A model generated the notes under the pieces. It had not been told where the DNA came from, did not search any database, and saw only the letters and a program-made list of their open reading frames with translations. 64,000 nt of DNA, taken from contig CM060847.1 of NCBI GenBank assembly GCA_030737835.1, forward strand, positions 4,244,484 to 4,308,483, in the 5' to 3' direction. Positions 14,419 to 27,100 of this stretch are shown here, piece by piece (the first letter of the stretch is position 1; each line of letters opens with the position of its first letter). A program made the position numbers and the translations under genes. This DNA comes from Acorus gramineus (taxonomy: Eukaryota; Streptophyta; Magnoliopsida; Acorales; Acoraceae).

Positions 14419-16750
14419 CGAGAACCCGATTGAACCCAATCTTTTAAAAAAGAAAAAAAAAATTGAACTTTTTTGGGCTCCAGATGGGATGGAGAGGATT
14501 TGATGAACAATCGAGTCAAACAAAAAAAATCTCTATTGGATAGTACAGTACAACGTGGACGTGTTATCTTCGATAACAGAATATAGTTTTATACAGTCTT
14601 CTTTTATTTCAGTATGGTTTTATACAATAAAGTATTTTTAAAAATAAAATGGATTATGTATATTAATGAAATATATAAATTATATATATATATATATATA
14701 TAATTATTTATATATTTATGACAAAATTTAAAAAACACATATTTCATCCTATGAAAATTGCGTATGATAATGTCTATCTTTGAATTATTTTAGGTGCATT
14801 CATATTTGCAATTTTTCATGGTTCTCATATTTTTAAGAATTTTGAAGTATATATTTTGATTAGTCGAAGCATAATTTTTTTAACAAAAAAAAGTTTTTTT
14901 TATGTATATCATAAAATAATATGTTATTTTTTATTTTTATACAATCATAAATAACATATTTATTTTTATACCATCAGAAATTTTTTTAATGAAAAAAACT
15001 TGCCCCTTTATTAAAAAAATTTACCAAAATCAAATTTAACTACAGTTAATTCTTAACCAATACGTAAAAATGACAAAAATAACATTAATATAATATTTTT
15101 CATAATGTAAATAATTAAACCTAATAATCTGATTAATCTTTTGTTTTTTCCAAATTAATTGTAAGCCATTCAACCTTTATTTCGTTTTTTCTTTTCTTCC
15201 TATCAAGATTTAGTTTTTTTTTTTAAATCATTTAGTAATACGTATATAATTAGTTATTCTCACAATAATTTTGTTTTATTTCTTCTAATTAAGTGTTAAT
15301 AATTATTATATCTTTGCTAATAAATATTTTGTATGTTTAATTTTTATGTTTATTACTTTCATGTTAAAATTAATATTTTTAATTTTTATAATTATTGTAT
15401 TTGAAAAGGTAAAATGTGCAAAATGAAAAAAAAGGTACATTGGTCATTTCTCCAAAACATTAAGGGTTTTAATAAAAATTTGGAAGGAGTTAACTAGGAT
15501 GGTAAATATATAGAATTTCTAAATATTCTACTAGTATAAAAATAAATAGATTATTTTGAGTGGTATAAAAATAAATAGTATGATTTTGGATGGTACACAC
15601 ACAAAAAACCAAAAAAAAAAAAACAAACATATATTTTGATGTATACAATACGCTTGTGATATTGTCTGTTTTACTCGTACATGCACAGTTTTAAAACGCG
15701 TCACACATGTAAGGTTTGTATTCACATATAAACACTAAACATTCCCTCAATAAGCAAATTAGAATTAAACAATGGGTATGGTCTTATCTCACTTTCACCT
15801 TTTCTTTGGGTCTACTGGACTCTTTTTTTTTCTTTTTTCTTTTTTTTTTATATCGGAGGGACTCTCTATGACTGACTTTATAGCCAAGCTGGATAAGCTA
15901 CATTCGTCTTATATTTTTTCAATGCAATGACAGTAATGCAATTTCTGTATACTATGTGGGGGATTATTATAATATACCAGACTATATATGTTAATTTTTA
16001 AGCTAGACTTTTAAGGAAGTAGTAACAATGAAAGTCAATCAAGATTGGGAGATCAAGGGTTAGCTTTGTAGCCTTACCAATGAATTTGTAATAAAAAAAC
16101 AATTATATTTTCTCACTTTTTTTTAGTAGATGTAGACAACATTTATCAAACGACTGTATATGTTTTATCCTCTTTCTTTTCTGTTTCAAGTCATGACACC
16201 ATATTTCAATTTTTTTCTTTCAATAAGGACTCCACGATCTGCAAATGCTTAGGTCTCTTTTGGATATGAGATCCAACCGCAAGTTTTAAAAAAATCCAAC
16301 CCCCCAAAACATGGTATCTAAAAAATACATTGTTTTCAGTTATAAAATGTTTACATTTCCCTAAAGAAAACATTTTTTGACAACTTTTTAAATGTCTGAT
16401 TTTTTTTTGTGAAAAAACGCATGAAATACATCTTAAAAGTGTCCATTTTTGTTAGGATTCGTGATAGAAAATTTTCTGCTTTTGCACCATCAAAAATCAC
16501 CCCGCTACATATCCAAACGAGACCTCAATCATCATCAAATACCATTACAAAAAGTAAAAAAAAAGCTGTAATCAGATACCACAAAAACAGTGCTAATAAA
16601 CCAACAACCAAACATTCAAAACTACCACTCTACCAGCCCATGTGTAACATCACCTCCCAGTCTTTCTCACACCAAACCTTAATCACACAAACAAAACCAC
16701 ACAAAAATCCACACATTCTCTTCTGATCCCTCAAAAGAGCTAGAGCTAGA
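14419..16750. other. AT-rich spacer between the cyclase gene and the orphan membrane-protein exon
   Basis: The first bases are the leader of the minus-strand cyclase gene. The rest is very A/T-rich, with a TA microsatellite at about 14680-14702 and short direct repeats (GGTATAAAAATAAATAG near 15533 and 15562). A MITE lies at 16251-16525. No gene is visible on either strand. Confidence 0.6.
16251..16525. mobile_element. Small TIR element (MITE)
   Basis: Left end AGGTCTCTTTTGGATATG and right end, reverse-complemented, AGGTCTCGTTTGGATATG match at 17 of 18 bases. The flanks are TTA or similar on the left and TCA on the right, so a target duplication is not certain. The interior is A/T-rich and non-coding. 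Confidence 0.65.
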
Positions 16751-17079
16751 ATGGCTCTCTTGCTCTACTGGTATGACTCATTCTGCTTCGCCATCGTCGC
16801 CGTCGCCGTCGCAGGTTCGATATGGGTTCTGCATGGCTCGGACCGGGTTCGACCGAGCCATTCGAGCCATTCGACCATCTATGAGAGCCTGCGCGACCGG
16901 GTCAAGGTGTCGAACCGGATGAGCCAAGTGAGCCACTCCCGGCCTTGGATGAGTTGCTGGGCCGGGCTCCACCCGGCCTGGCTTCTCACGGGCCGGGCCG
17001 TGTCGGGCCTCGCCATGGCTGTGATGCTGTGGTGGGACATACACACGTATGGGTTTTATGTGATGATTTACTACACTGG
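16751..17079 (+). CDS. Orphan or alternative first exon of a plant multi-pass membrane-protein family
   Basis: The reading frame from 16751 (MALLLYWYDSFCFAIVAVAV) matches the first exon of the same family as the gene at 19608. It shares a hydrophobic N-terminal segment, then CWAGLHPAWLLTGRAVSG (compare CWRGLHPFWLLGFRAI) and an aromatic end, YVMIYYT. A donor GG|GTATGA at 17079/17080 leaves two bases, the same phase as exon 1 of the downstream gene. No further exons of its own were seen before 19608. It is therefore either a decayed tandem paralogue reduced to one exon, or an alternative first exon that splices to 20059, giving the in-frame junction YYTG-WTFMLV. The frame itself is intact and GC-rich, which argues against old decay. 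RNA evidence is needed to choose. Confidence 0.55.
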
Positions 17080-17214
17080 GTATGATCTCATCTCCATTTG
17101 CTCTGTTTCATCACATTTTGCTGAGGTCTTTGTTGTTTTTTTACTGAGTGATGATACACCCGATTTTTCTTTTATGTGTCGATGAAAAATTAACAAAGTA
17201 TATACTCACATTAA

Positions 17215-17634
17215 TAAGGTATATGCGTCGATAAATTTTTTTAACATTTTCTATAAATGTACCAATGCAATTTATTGAAGTATATGCTTCATTTTTTTTT
17301 ATAAAAGCATGTGTCTCATTAGATGAGATATGCTAATTTTAAAAAATTCAAAACATATGTAGACTGTAATTGGGGTTAGAAATAGGGTTGTACGTAACAT
17401 TATCCTTTTACTACTGGTTTTGGATTATACGATATTTATTATTTTTTCTTTCACTTACTTAAAAAAATGAGTTCATTTAACTTGAAATAGAACGATGTAC
17501 ACTTTTTATCAAAGCGTATGTTTCATTAGATGATATATACTATTTAAAAATAAAAATAAGAACTCATGTATTTATATTTTGGACTATAAAAATCATAGGA
17601 TTGAGGGTAACATTTTCCGTAAATCTTATAAAGG
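17215..17634 (+). repeat. Dispersed repeat (copy a) shared with 18590-18960 and 63050-63900
   Basis: Contains CGATGTACACTTTTTATCAA near 17491, which recurs at about 63201 and, nearly, at 63772. It also contains GTACGTAACATTATCCTTTT near 17390, which recurs near 18796. The copies look like fragments of one old non-coding element. Confidence 0.6.
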
Positions 17635-17642
17635 AATCAGGT
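17635..17642. repeat. 8-bp target-site duplication, left, of the hAT element
   Basis: AATCAGGT, repeated at 18497-18504. Confidence 0.85.
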
Positions 17643-18496
17643 TAGGCCTGTCAACGGGTCGGGTCCAGGTCGGGTCGGGGTGGACCCGGACCCGACCCGT
17701 GACAGGACCCGGCGGGTCCGGGTCCAACCTAGGACCCGACGGATCCAGAGAAATGTGGACCCGGACCTGGACCCGTCAGACCCGGGTCGGGTCCGGGTCC
17801 GACCCGACCCGGATGGTTGGGTAAAAAAAAAAAAAAAAAGAGAGAAGAGCTCATGTATTTGTTTGTCTTATCATTCTATTTGAAATTTTTGTAATAAAAC
17901 ATTATTGTTAATGAGACTATGTTTGAATATAATTTTATACAATTCAAAAGAAGTAAATGAATTATTAAACAACATCCAAAACAATAATCACTAACATAAA
18001 AAACATATTAACCTAAATAATAAACATAACTAACCTAAACAACATTCAAAACAATATTAACCTAAACAACATTCAAAACAATAAACACTAACATATTAAC
18101 CTAAATAATAAACATAAATCATGCAACAAACTAATTAATCATACAAATTCAAATGCTAATAAATTAATTGTCCAAAACAAACCGATTTATAGGCTTGTTA
18201 TGATTATGATTTATGAACTTGTAGATACAAAAATAAGTTAAGTAATAAATAAAATTATGTATCAACTAATACTAATGGTCTTATAATATATGAACATATA
18301 TTAAAAAAAAACAGTCGGGTCCAACGGGTCCAACGGGTCGGGGCGGGGTGGATCCGGACCCGACCCGTTTGTTTGTTCGGGTCCGCCGGGTCGGGTCCAA
18401 CTCGGGTCGGGTCCAAATCGGGTCGGGTATATTACACGTGTAATCGGGTCCGGGTCGGGTCGGGTCCGGGTCTGGACCCGACCCGTTGACAGGCCT
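17643..18496. mobile_element. Non-autonomous hAT-type DNA transposon (854 bp)
   Basis: It begins TAGGCCTGTCAACGGGTCGG and ends with the inverted CCGACCCGTTGACAGGCCT (one overlapping terminal base differs in register). Both ends carry about 150-190 bp of GC-rich GGGTCGGGTC/GACCCGACCC subterminal repeats around an A/T-rich core. The flanking 8-bp AATCAGGT duplication is the size made by hAT transposases. No transposase frame is present; short frames through the repeats encode only Arg/Pro/Asp-rich low-complexity sequence. Confidence 0.88.
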
Positions 18497-18504
18497 AATC
18501 AGGT
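18497..18504. repeat. 8-bp target-site duplication, right, of the hAT element
   Basis: AATCAGGT, identical to 17635-17642. Confidence 0.85.
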
Positions 18505-18589
18505 CCACCAACCAACAAGCACTTAATGGGATCCTTGTATTTAGAGGTGCTCTTACACACAGTTTTTATTCCAACCCTAATTACAATCT

Positions 18590-18960
18590 ATATGCGTCAA
18601 TAGAAAATCATCAAATTATTAATATATGTTTCAATAAAAAAAAATTCTTATTTTCTATAAATGCATTTATACAATTCATTGGATTATATATGTTTCATTT
18701 TTTTGTAAAAGCATGTATCCCATTAGATGAGATATACTATTTTTTAAAAATTGAAAACACTTGTATACTAGTATTAAGGTTGAAAAATGGACTGTACGTA
18801 ACATTATCCTTTTACCGTTGGTTTTGTAAGGAAAATGTTACACTTGGTCTTTTGGACAAATCAAAACTCATACCACACATGTTTTTTTTCTTTTCTTTTT
18901 AAATAGTAAACATTGTCTAATGAGGTATATACTTTAATAAAAAATGTATATCGTGCTATT
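18590..18960 (+). repeat. Dispersed repeat (copy b) shared with 17215-17634
   Basis: About 80 percent similar by eye to 17307-17424 over CATTAGATGAGATATACTA through ACATTATCCTTTTAC. The hAT element lies between the two copies. Confidence 0.55.
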
Positions 18961-19607
18961 TTGAATTGAATGATTTCATTTTTAATAAATATAAATTAAT
19001 AAAATATCTTTATTAAAATTCTAACAAAATATATAGAACTACATTTTAAAATATAAAAAAAAACTATAAGTGTAACAACACCCTCTGTTTAAATCCAATC
19101 TAGTGGAGTTAAAAACCTTCACATCAGATGTGTGACCTCTCCTTTTTATTCCTCCACGTGATTTTGAAGAAAGAAGTTTTTTTTAGAGTTGTCTGAACTG
19201 AAATACCCATGTTTTAACGCAAATATACAAAAATCTCACAAAAATGTTCTCAATAACTATTAAAAAGTGAATAAGAATAAAAATATTCAAGATAAATAAC
19301 AGACCACCACATGACATATTCATGAGCTTTCACGTGATTGCATTTAATCACATGCAATCCTCCATTAAAACTTCCCCCAAGCGTTTAGTTGGGGAGACTG
19401 GTTCACAAGTACATTTATACCCCTATGACAATCCCTTAAAAAGTCTTCTCTCAACCTACCCAAACAAAGCAACTAGAGGTTAATTTGGTCATTCTACAAC
19501 GGCAGTTGAACCACTCGTCTCTTCCACGGCACGCAATCACTGTTTCCAGTGCCTTCATCGAAAACGGATTTCTAGGGTTTCACTTCGTCATATCTCGTGA
19601 TCCTCCG

Positions 19608-22600
19608 ATGGCGGGAGAGGTGGATGACATCGATTACTGGCTCCGGTGGGAGGTCCCCGTCTGCGCCTTCATCTTCGCCGCCCCGGCCGTGGCGGCGACG
19701 GTCCTGATCTACCGAGTCCGATCCAGGCCCCTCAGATCCGTCGATCTGTGGATCCCCTGTTGGAGGGGACTCCATCCGTTTTGGCTCCTCGGTTTCCGTG
19801 CAATCGTGACGGTCGCCATGACTTGTCTGCTCTCTCGGATCGCCGCCGCCGAGGGCGCCTTCGTCTTCTACTTCTACACCCAGTTAGGACTCCCCACTAA
19901 AAAATCGGTTTTTGATGATTTCTTAGTGGAATTTGTGGTCATGTTTAGTGTTCAATGAGTAAAATTAGCTAAAGTTGTTCTGTTTTGTGAATTGGGCGTT
20001 TTTTTGAGATTTGTTGATGTTGGCCTGAAACGTGTTTCTTGTGACAATTGATGTGCAGGTGGACCTTTATGTTGGTGATCGTCTATTTCGTGGTATGTAC
20101 TGATGCTTTGCATTTGGGTATGGAAGCTGAGTTCATGAATTGCTTCATAAACTTTAGGAAACCCGTGTGCAGTTTTCACAAGCTTTGATTTTTTTTTTTC
20201 TAAAAAGGGTTAACTTTGTAAAGTATTTACCTTCATAAAGGTGAATTATTTATTCCAATGAAGTTTATGGACCCTCTTGTAGAAGAAGTAAAAAGTTACA
20301 TGTTTAGATTAATAAGTTATATTATATACCTCTTAGAGATACGTGAGATTGTATGTGGGGCTATAAATAGGACTGTGTATAACATTGTCTTAAGTATAGT
20401 TTGACAACTTGTCTAGAATTACTTCTACAAGAAGTTCTTTATGGATGAAGTTACTTCTAAATAATGAACTTCTTGTTTCTGGAATAGAAACTGTTTGAGA
20501 ACACATATTGATAAATGTTTTCAAAAAATACTTTTGTAATAGATTTGTCTCACATCATCTAAAGAGATAGGTGAGAGAAAATTTGTTTTATATAATATCT
20601 AAAGCCTATGTTTATTTCGATAATAGGGTTAGAATAAATGGGAATAAATAGGAATAGTTTCAAAATAGGTGTTTGGAAAGCTGGAATAAATGAGAATCTG
20701 TATACCAGGATTAACTGGTATAAAGTGGTATATGAATTCTAGCCAATCCTTGGAATTAAGTTATTCCAACCAAACAAAAAAATCATTTTATTCTTATTTA
20801 TACTAGAATAAACATAAAGCTCATAATAATTTAATTCTAACCAAACATGGGTAAAGGGATTTTTGAGAATTTGTAAAATTTCATAAGGGCATTTTTGTCA
20901 AAACAATAACTTTTTTTTAACTTCTGCAGAAGTGAAAAAACTCCTTCCACAGAATGAGTTATTTTCTCCTTCTGGAAAGAGAAGTTTTTCTCCTTCTACA
21001 GAAAGAGAAGTGGTAGTTACCGGATTCCCAAACGCAATCACTTCTCCTTCTGTAAAATGAGAAGTTGTCGAGAAATACTTCTGAGCAGTTGCCAAACGCA
21101 CCCTTAATCTTTATAAAAAAGTATGGGTAGTGTTAGAAACGGATTTGAAAAAGAACTTTTCATTTAGTTGCTTTTGAAATTAGTTTTCCAATAAACATAC
21201 TTTTATTATGTTATTGAAAAGCTCCTTTTTCCCTGTTTTTTTGCTTATGTGAAAGTTGGAACCACTTGGAAACTTGTTTGGGTTAAGTATGCTTCTTACA
21301 AAAACAGAATCTCCAAATGTGATCCAAACTCATTTTCAAATGCTTCCATTTTTTGGCATATCCATGCATTGAATAGGTGCATTATATGAACGCTTGGATA
21401 TATCTTGTTGTAGCTTGCGACAATCATATCTGCTCATGGGTGCTGGACATATTCGAGATGCAATGTGTCCCAGAGTGAGGAGGGGAATGAATTCCTTAAA
21501 GGGGGTATGGAAGATAGCAATTTAGATGCAGAAACTTGTAGAATAGATAGAAATGCAGACGATACCGAATGGCACAGCCAGCAGAAGCATGAGGACAATG
21601 AGCAAAGAGCTGGCTTTTTGGGATATGCAGTGCAGATCATCTATCAGGTCATGGTTCCTAGCTTTTATACAACTGCTGCACATTGTTTTCAAAATGCATT
21701 CTGATTTTGTTCCGAAATAGATATTATTATATCTGTCCAACAAAGAAACTTTTTTATAGTTTGTTTCACTTGTTTACTGTATCTTCAACCTCAGTTGTAA
21801 TTGTTGTCGAATTGAACCAAATTTTTCAAAAAATTGGGTCGCTCTATCCATTTGAGCAGACTTGTGCAGGTGCTGTGCTGCTGACAGACATCGTCTTTTG
21901 GTGTGTCATAGTTCCATTCATGTCAAGTGACCAATTCAGATTGAGCCTGGTGAGATCACCATACTTCGTGTTGAATATTTTTTTCCCCTTCTCCTAACCT
22001 TTTGTGCTGGCGAGAATTGCATGTACCAGATTTTTTATTGCTCCTCTTTGAAGATCATTATAATCCCAGTTCATGTGGAAAGTATATTTGTAGGAAGTAC
22101 CATTTCTCATGACTTGCATGTGCAAGTGGATGTTATATCACCCTGACCTTTTCGATTATAATGTCTTACCTGAAGTGTCCATTAATGACTGTAAAACATA
22201 ACTAGGATTCCAGTTGAGTTGTCATTATACGTAATCGGAAAATTCAAATTATTTCAAGTGTTTCAATGATAGGGTGTGGAAATATCACTGCCAATGGGGA
22301 TATGCATGGATCAGAAATTGTTTCATGACTTTGTGTTATTTTAGAAACAAGAGGTTGATTCGATTGTTGGAGGTGATACTGCCCTGAGCAATTTACAGTA
22401 TGAGTGGATTTATTCCAAGGGAGCTTTTTGGCCGTCTGAATTCTAGGTTCGCCTTGAATTCTTAATCGGCCTGACGGCCTTCAATTATTATTTTGCTGAA
22501 CCATATCCAAATTGAACTGTATATCCTTTTATAACATTGGTGATCATATCTCTATTTCTAACTTTAGATGCAGACAATCAAGGCTTCAGAGGCGGTGCCC

Positions 22601-24107
22601 ATCATATAAACCACCATCAAGTTGTCTACAACTTCTCAATACACCCATATTGGAAAAGCATTCATTTTTCTTAATGGCTTCGCAATGCAAAATAATTATT
22701 GCTTTTATGTATCCCTAATCGGTAAAGCATGACAAACAATACTGAAAATTCTCACTTTCAGTCACTTCCTCATTTAGCCAGTATTAAATCAATTCCATTA
22801 GCCTCCACAGATAAATACGCAACCACTTTATAGTAATTCATTTCTTTTCCTGTGTGTGATTTCAAATCCTCCATAGATGTCTGAGTTTTGAGTGCACTGT
22901 AGATCTTTGATTCTCTTTTTTATTTTCTCCTTCAGAAGACACACAATTTGATTGATATTTATGTCCTTTAATACTCTTCTTAACTATAGCCTATGCTTGG
23001 CAGTTAATGGGGTGCATGCACAGTCTCAACCTCGTCTTCCTTCTCATTGACACGGCTCTAAACAGCCTGGTAAGCATCACTGTTACTACATATAGTCTGG
23101 TTAACCCTAACTATATCTCTCCTTGTATTATTTGTCATCTATACTGATTTATCTAAATCTGATATCACTTCTACTTCAGCAATTCCCCTTGTTCCGGATG
23201 GCATATTTCGTCTTCTGGAGCTGCGCATACATAATTTTCCAATGGGTCCTTCACGCCTGTGGATTTTCATGGTAAACCACTCCTTGATTGTCTTCCATAA
23301 ATTAGGAAAGGTTCATTGACAAATCAGTTTTCACAACTCGGTTCGATTAAAATCTATTCGCAACTGCAATTATTGATGATTTTTGCAAATCGCTTATTTA
23401 TTTCTTGATTGATGCTTCTCTAGGTGGCCTTATCCATTCTTGGAGCTTGACACACCATGGGCACCATTGTGGTAATGCTAATACCTTCCGATTCAATTAC
23501 TACTATCTATTCATAACAATGTTATTACCTTCAGAAATGTTTGGGTAATAAATAGATGTGGAATAGAGTGGAATAGGGGTGAATAAATCTAAGAAACATG
23601 GTTGTTTGCAAAAAATATGTGGGCATAGTTGTGTCAGAATATGTAGGAATAAATTGATATTGGTATTCCAAGTCCTCCTAGAATTGCATTATTCCACCAA
23701 TTTCATTCCACCGTTATCATGTAGGCCCACATGTCATTATCTCTTATATATCACGGGAACCCACATGTTAAATCATATATTTATTTACATCTTATTCATA
23801 TTTTATCAACTTATCTGTGGTCCACCAAATAAAAATTTCATTATTACACTTTCCGAGCAAGAATAACAAAAAACACAACCAACCATAAAATGATATATTA
23901 CACTGTTATAGTTATCTATACTCAAATAGTTATCTGTTTCAGAATATCTTATGTTGCTATCCAAACAAGACTAAATGTTATTATTTGATCAACAGGTATT
24001 TTGGCATGGCTTTGGTCCACATCCCCTGTTATGGTGTATATGCTCTTGCTGTGAAAGCAAAAGTCTTGTTCTTCTCTAGATTTTTTCCCCACGCATTTAT
24101 CAAGTAA
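19608..24107 (+). CDS. Plant multi-pass transmembrane protein (At1g10660-like family), function unknown
   Basis: Eight exons give 316 aa: 19608-19882, 20059-20092, 21414-21647, 21860-21949, 23004-23069, 23180-23271, 23424-23471 and 23996-24107. All introns are GT-AG and all junctions keep frame. About seven hydrophobic segments are seen, among them VPVCAFIFAAPAVAATVLIY, WTFMLVIVYFV, AGAVLLTDIVFWCVIVPF, HSLNLVFLLIDTALNSL and FRMAYFVFWSCAYIIFQWVL. The ending WPYPFLELDTPWAPLWYFG then MALVHIPCYGVYALAVKAK is the family hallmark. A hydrophilic, acidic loop (SQSEEGNEFLKGG onward) lies after segment 3. An upstream in-frame Met at 19485 is less likely as start, since 19608 (MAGEVDDIDYW) fits the family's short N-terminus. 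No biochemical role is known for the family. Intron 2 contains MITEs and intron 7 another. Confidence 0.87.
20387..21110. mobile_element. Nested MITE pair in intron 2 of the membrane-protein gene
   Basis: An outer element with AGTTTGACAACTTGTC at about 20398 and GTTGCCAAACGCACCC at about 21088 contains many short GAAGTTATTT/AACTTCT inverted words. It is interrupted at about 20605-20860 by a copy of the common MITE family (AATGAGAATCTGTATACCAG, near-identical to 56370). The nesting is inferred from these similarities. Confidence 0.5.
20605..20860 (+). repeat. MITE-like dispersed repeat, copy 2
   Basis: Closely matches the copy at 56285-56725 (GGAATAAATGAGAATCTGTA, TTAACTGGTATAAA, GAATTAAGTTATTCCA), but lacks its middle section. 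Confidence 0.65.
23530..23978 (+). repeat. MITE-like dispersed repeat, copy 3, in intron 7
   Basis: Starts near TGTTTGGGTAATAAATAG and ends near CTATCCAAACAAGAC, an imperfect inverted pair. Carries the family signature GCAAGAATAACAAAAAACAC. Makes up most of the intron before the last exon. Confidence 0.7.
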
Positions 24108-27100
24108 GTAAATTTAGGCAGCTAGTGTTGGTATTGTATTCTTTCTTCAGACCATATGGTCTGTTAGATTTTGTTTCAGATTTTGAATGCCTCTTATATA
24201 AAAGGGAGGTGAGGTTGTACACACCCCATGTTCTCAAAAAATAACACAAGGTTATACAATGATCTTATTATTCCAAATTGGGAATAGAACAACATCTATG
24301 ATCTGTCCTGCTTTCTGTAGTTTGATTGGGATGAATAAGCTTTAAGTTATTAACCACGAATTCAACAGAATGACTATTCCAGGAGGCGGATGGGTTATGA
24401 TATTCCTGGTTTTTTAACAGGGAATCTATTACTATTTTTAATTTGAAGAAAAGTCTTTACCATACATTGAAAAAAATTGAATATAAAGGAACAATTTTAT
24501 GCTTGGGTTTGATCTTGTAACCTGTAAGTGATCTTCAGTCCTCAATGAGAGGTGTCAGATTGACACCGTGTCTCACTTCAAAACACTATTTTTAAAATTT
24601 TACAAAATCAGTATCTCACTTCAAAATACCTAAAAACCCCTACATGATGAAAAATATTAGGTACAACCCCGTTTTAAAGTCTTTCATGTTCATAGATATT
24701 TTGATTCTTTAAAATGGTAGATATATGATTGAACGTATATGATGTGGTGTTGATATAATTTGTTAGATGAATAAGGTTATATAATGTAGTCTCACATAAT
24801 CTTTTTTACCCTTTCCAATGTATTATATATACATACATGAGATTTGTATCTACACAGGAAATTAGATACGCCAATTAATTGAATATATTTTATATAAAAA
24901 TATATAAAATCAGGTTCCAGATAAGTTAACATGTAACTATATCTTCAAAAAAAGTTGACATGTAACTAGATAGCTGTCTCAAATAAGTTAAAACGAGTCA
25001 TGATAATAATTCTGTGCAACAAAGAAAACAGTCTATTCATCTGTGCAACAAAGAGAACAGTTAAAAACAAAAAAAAAAAAATTATATGATTCTCTCACTT
25101 TATATTTCGGTTTAAATATTCAGATTTAATAGATATATTTTTTTTTAATCCTTATGGATAGTCCCTTCCAGATACTAAAAAGAAAAATAGATCTCTCCCG
25201 AGGACTAATGAAAAACATACCTTTTAAATCTAGAAACTTAAACTCAAATATGAAGAAATAAAATCATATAGTTTACGAGACTAAAAAGATAAAAGACCCA
25301 AACAAAAATAATGACGATGGAATTAAAAAAACAAAACATAAACTATGAGTATATACAATTATTCTGATGGAACAAATCAAATTTGGTTGTATATTCTTTA
25401 TTCACATTGAAAAACATAATAATGAATTTATGTTATTTGATTCGACATGATAAAAGTGAATAAGATTTGAATAAAAATCTATAAAAAGATTAAAAAATTT
25501 ATAAACTGGAAAAGCTACCTCTATATGTTTATCCCGGTCCCACAGAAAAATTATTTAACATATAAACACTTGATATGCGATCAATGGAATTATATTGGAT
25601 GAAATAACTCAATTTCAAAAAAAAACTAGAATACTAATACTAACTTATTTTCACATATTCCAACATAAACTACACCATGGAATAACATTGGATGAAATAA
25701 CTCAATTTCAAAGGAAAACTAAAATACTAATACTAACTTATTTTCACATATTCCAACATAAATTACACCAGCCTATTCTTTGCAAACAAGGAGGTTTTTT
25801 TTACTTAATCCACCCATATTTCTCCATATTCCAGATCTATTATTCTACCCAAACAAGGCTCCGAGCATGCATTACGTACATAATTTTAACAAGAAATAAC
25901 ATTTATAAAAAGAATGTGAAATGGGAAACAGAACGGTTTCGAACACAATGCTTTTCAGTAGGGTAAAGATTCAATAACAAAAAATTTGATCCCAACTAAT
26001 AAGAAAATGACAGCTGAACATTTCCAACACCACAATGAAAGGTGATAAAATAATATACCATCTTATCATTTACATAAAATGTGTTAAAAAATTACTTAAA
26101 AGTTTTGATTCACAGGCATTGTTCCCCCCCTTATTCACTTTTTATCCGGAATACAACTAATGGATTTCTGGGTCAATCACAAGGTTGATTCTGGCTATAT
26201 ATAATCCTCAACTTTTTTTATTCTGAATTTTATTAAACCAGCTAATGCCCGAAGCACAAAAGAAAAAACCATAATTATATATACTTGAGCTTATATGACA
26301 TATTTTCCCATAATATTTGTTTGGATCATGTAGATGGTGTCTTTGAGATGTAAACACTAATTCAAACACATGAAAAGATAGGATAGAATTAAGCACATAT
26401 GACCAAAAGTAGTACCTTCAAAGTTCAAGCTTTACTAAAGTTGTGCTTTCCAAGTAACTTCCCTTCATTTACCTCTACAAACTTCAATTTATGTTATACC
26501 CCTACAATCAATTAATAATTCTCAAGTGCTTCCTCATAAACCAATTATGTATCACAAATATCCTTCCTTATTCATTTCAACCACAGACAGGTAGTAGAGA
26601 TCATCAATATTCACTGAAAAACAGAGCTGGTCTCACTAATCTAGCTCATCAAATCAAATAATGTATACAACACTTCAGTTCTGCCACCACCAATACTCCA
26701 ACAATTGTAAAATTTCCACCAGCAATGACTGGAAGAACAAATACCAATGGCATCCATGAATTAATGAACATGACCCTAAGGCATAACTGAAAGCATCCCA
26801 AGCAATCATTGAAATCCTCCTCATCGTAGTTTATCACAAATCAGCTCATTCAACACCATTACACGTCGGCATTCATCTGATTCTCAAGTGTATCACAGTA
26901 CATCCCCCCCTTTCCCCAACAACACACACTCACAAACACAAAAGGGCAGGAAGGAAAGAAGATAGAGTATAAACAGGAAGTAAAATTGGGTAAAACAACA
27001 AAATGATAATGGGTAATTGAGTTTCATAAAAGCCAATACTCAACTAATGAAAATATATCATGCAATGCAAGTTCACAATGCTCGTATGCAAGAACTGAAT

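Noticed and set aside
14044-14523. Longer N-terminus of the cyclase beginning at 14523
   Set aside because: The extra residues include a Phe run from an A tract; the Met at 14418 begins a normal transit-peptide-like sequence.
16409-16726. 105-aa plus-strand frame
   Set aside because: It spans a MITE end and AC-rich leader sequence; no domain or splice support.
17579-17883. Arg/Pro/Asp-rich frames in the hAT ends
   Set aside because: They are translations of the GGGTCGGGTC subterminal repeats, not genes.
18281-18511. Second coding element in the right end of the hAT
   Set aside because: Reading frame is repeat-derived low complexity only.
19485-19607. Longer N-terminus for the membrane protein starting at 19485
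   Set aside because: The extra 41 residues are not hydrophobic or family-like, and the region reads as a 5' leader; 19608 gives the expected short N-terminus. It cannot be excluded without cDNA.
26649-26837. 62-aa minus-strand frame with a hydrophobic stretch
   Set aside because: Short, no family match, no start or promoter context; could be part of a 3' UTR.
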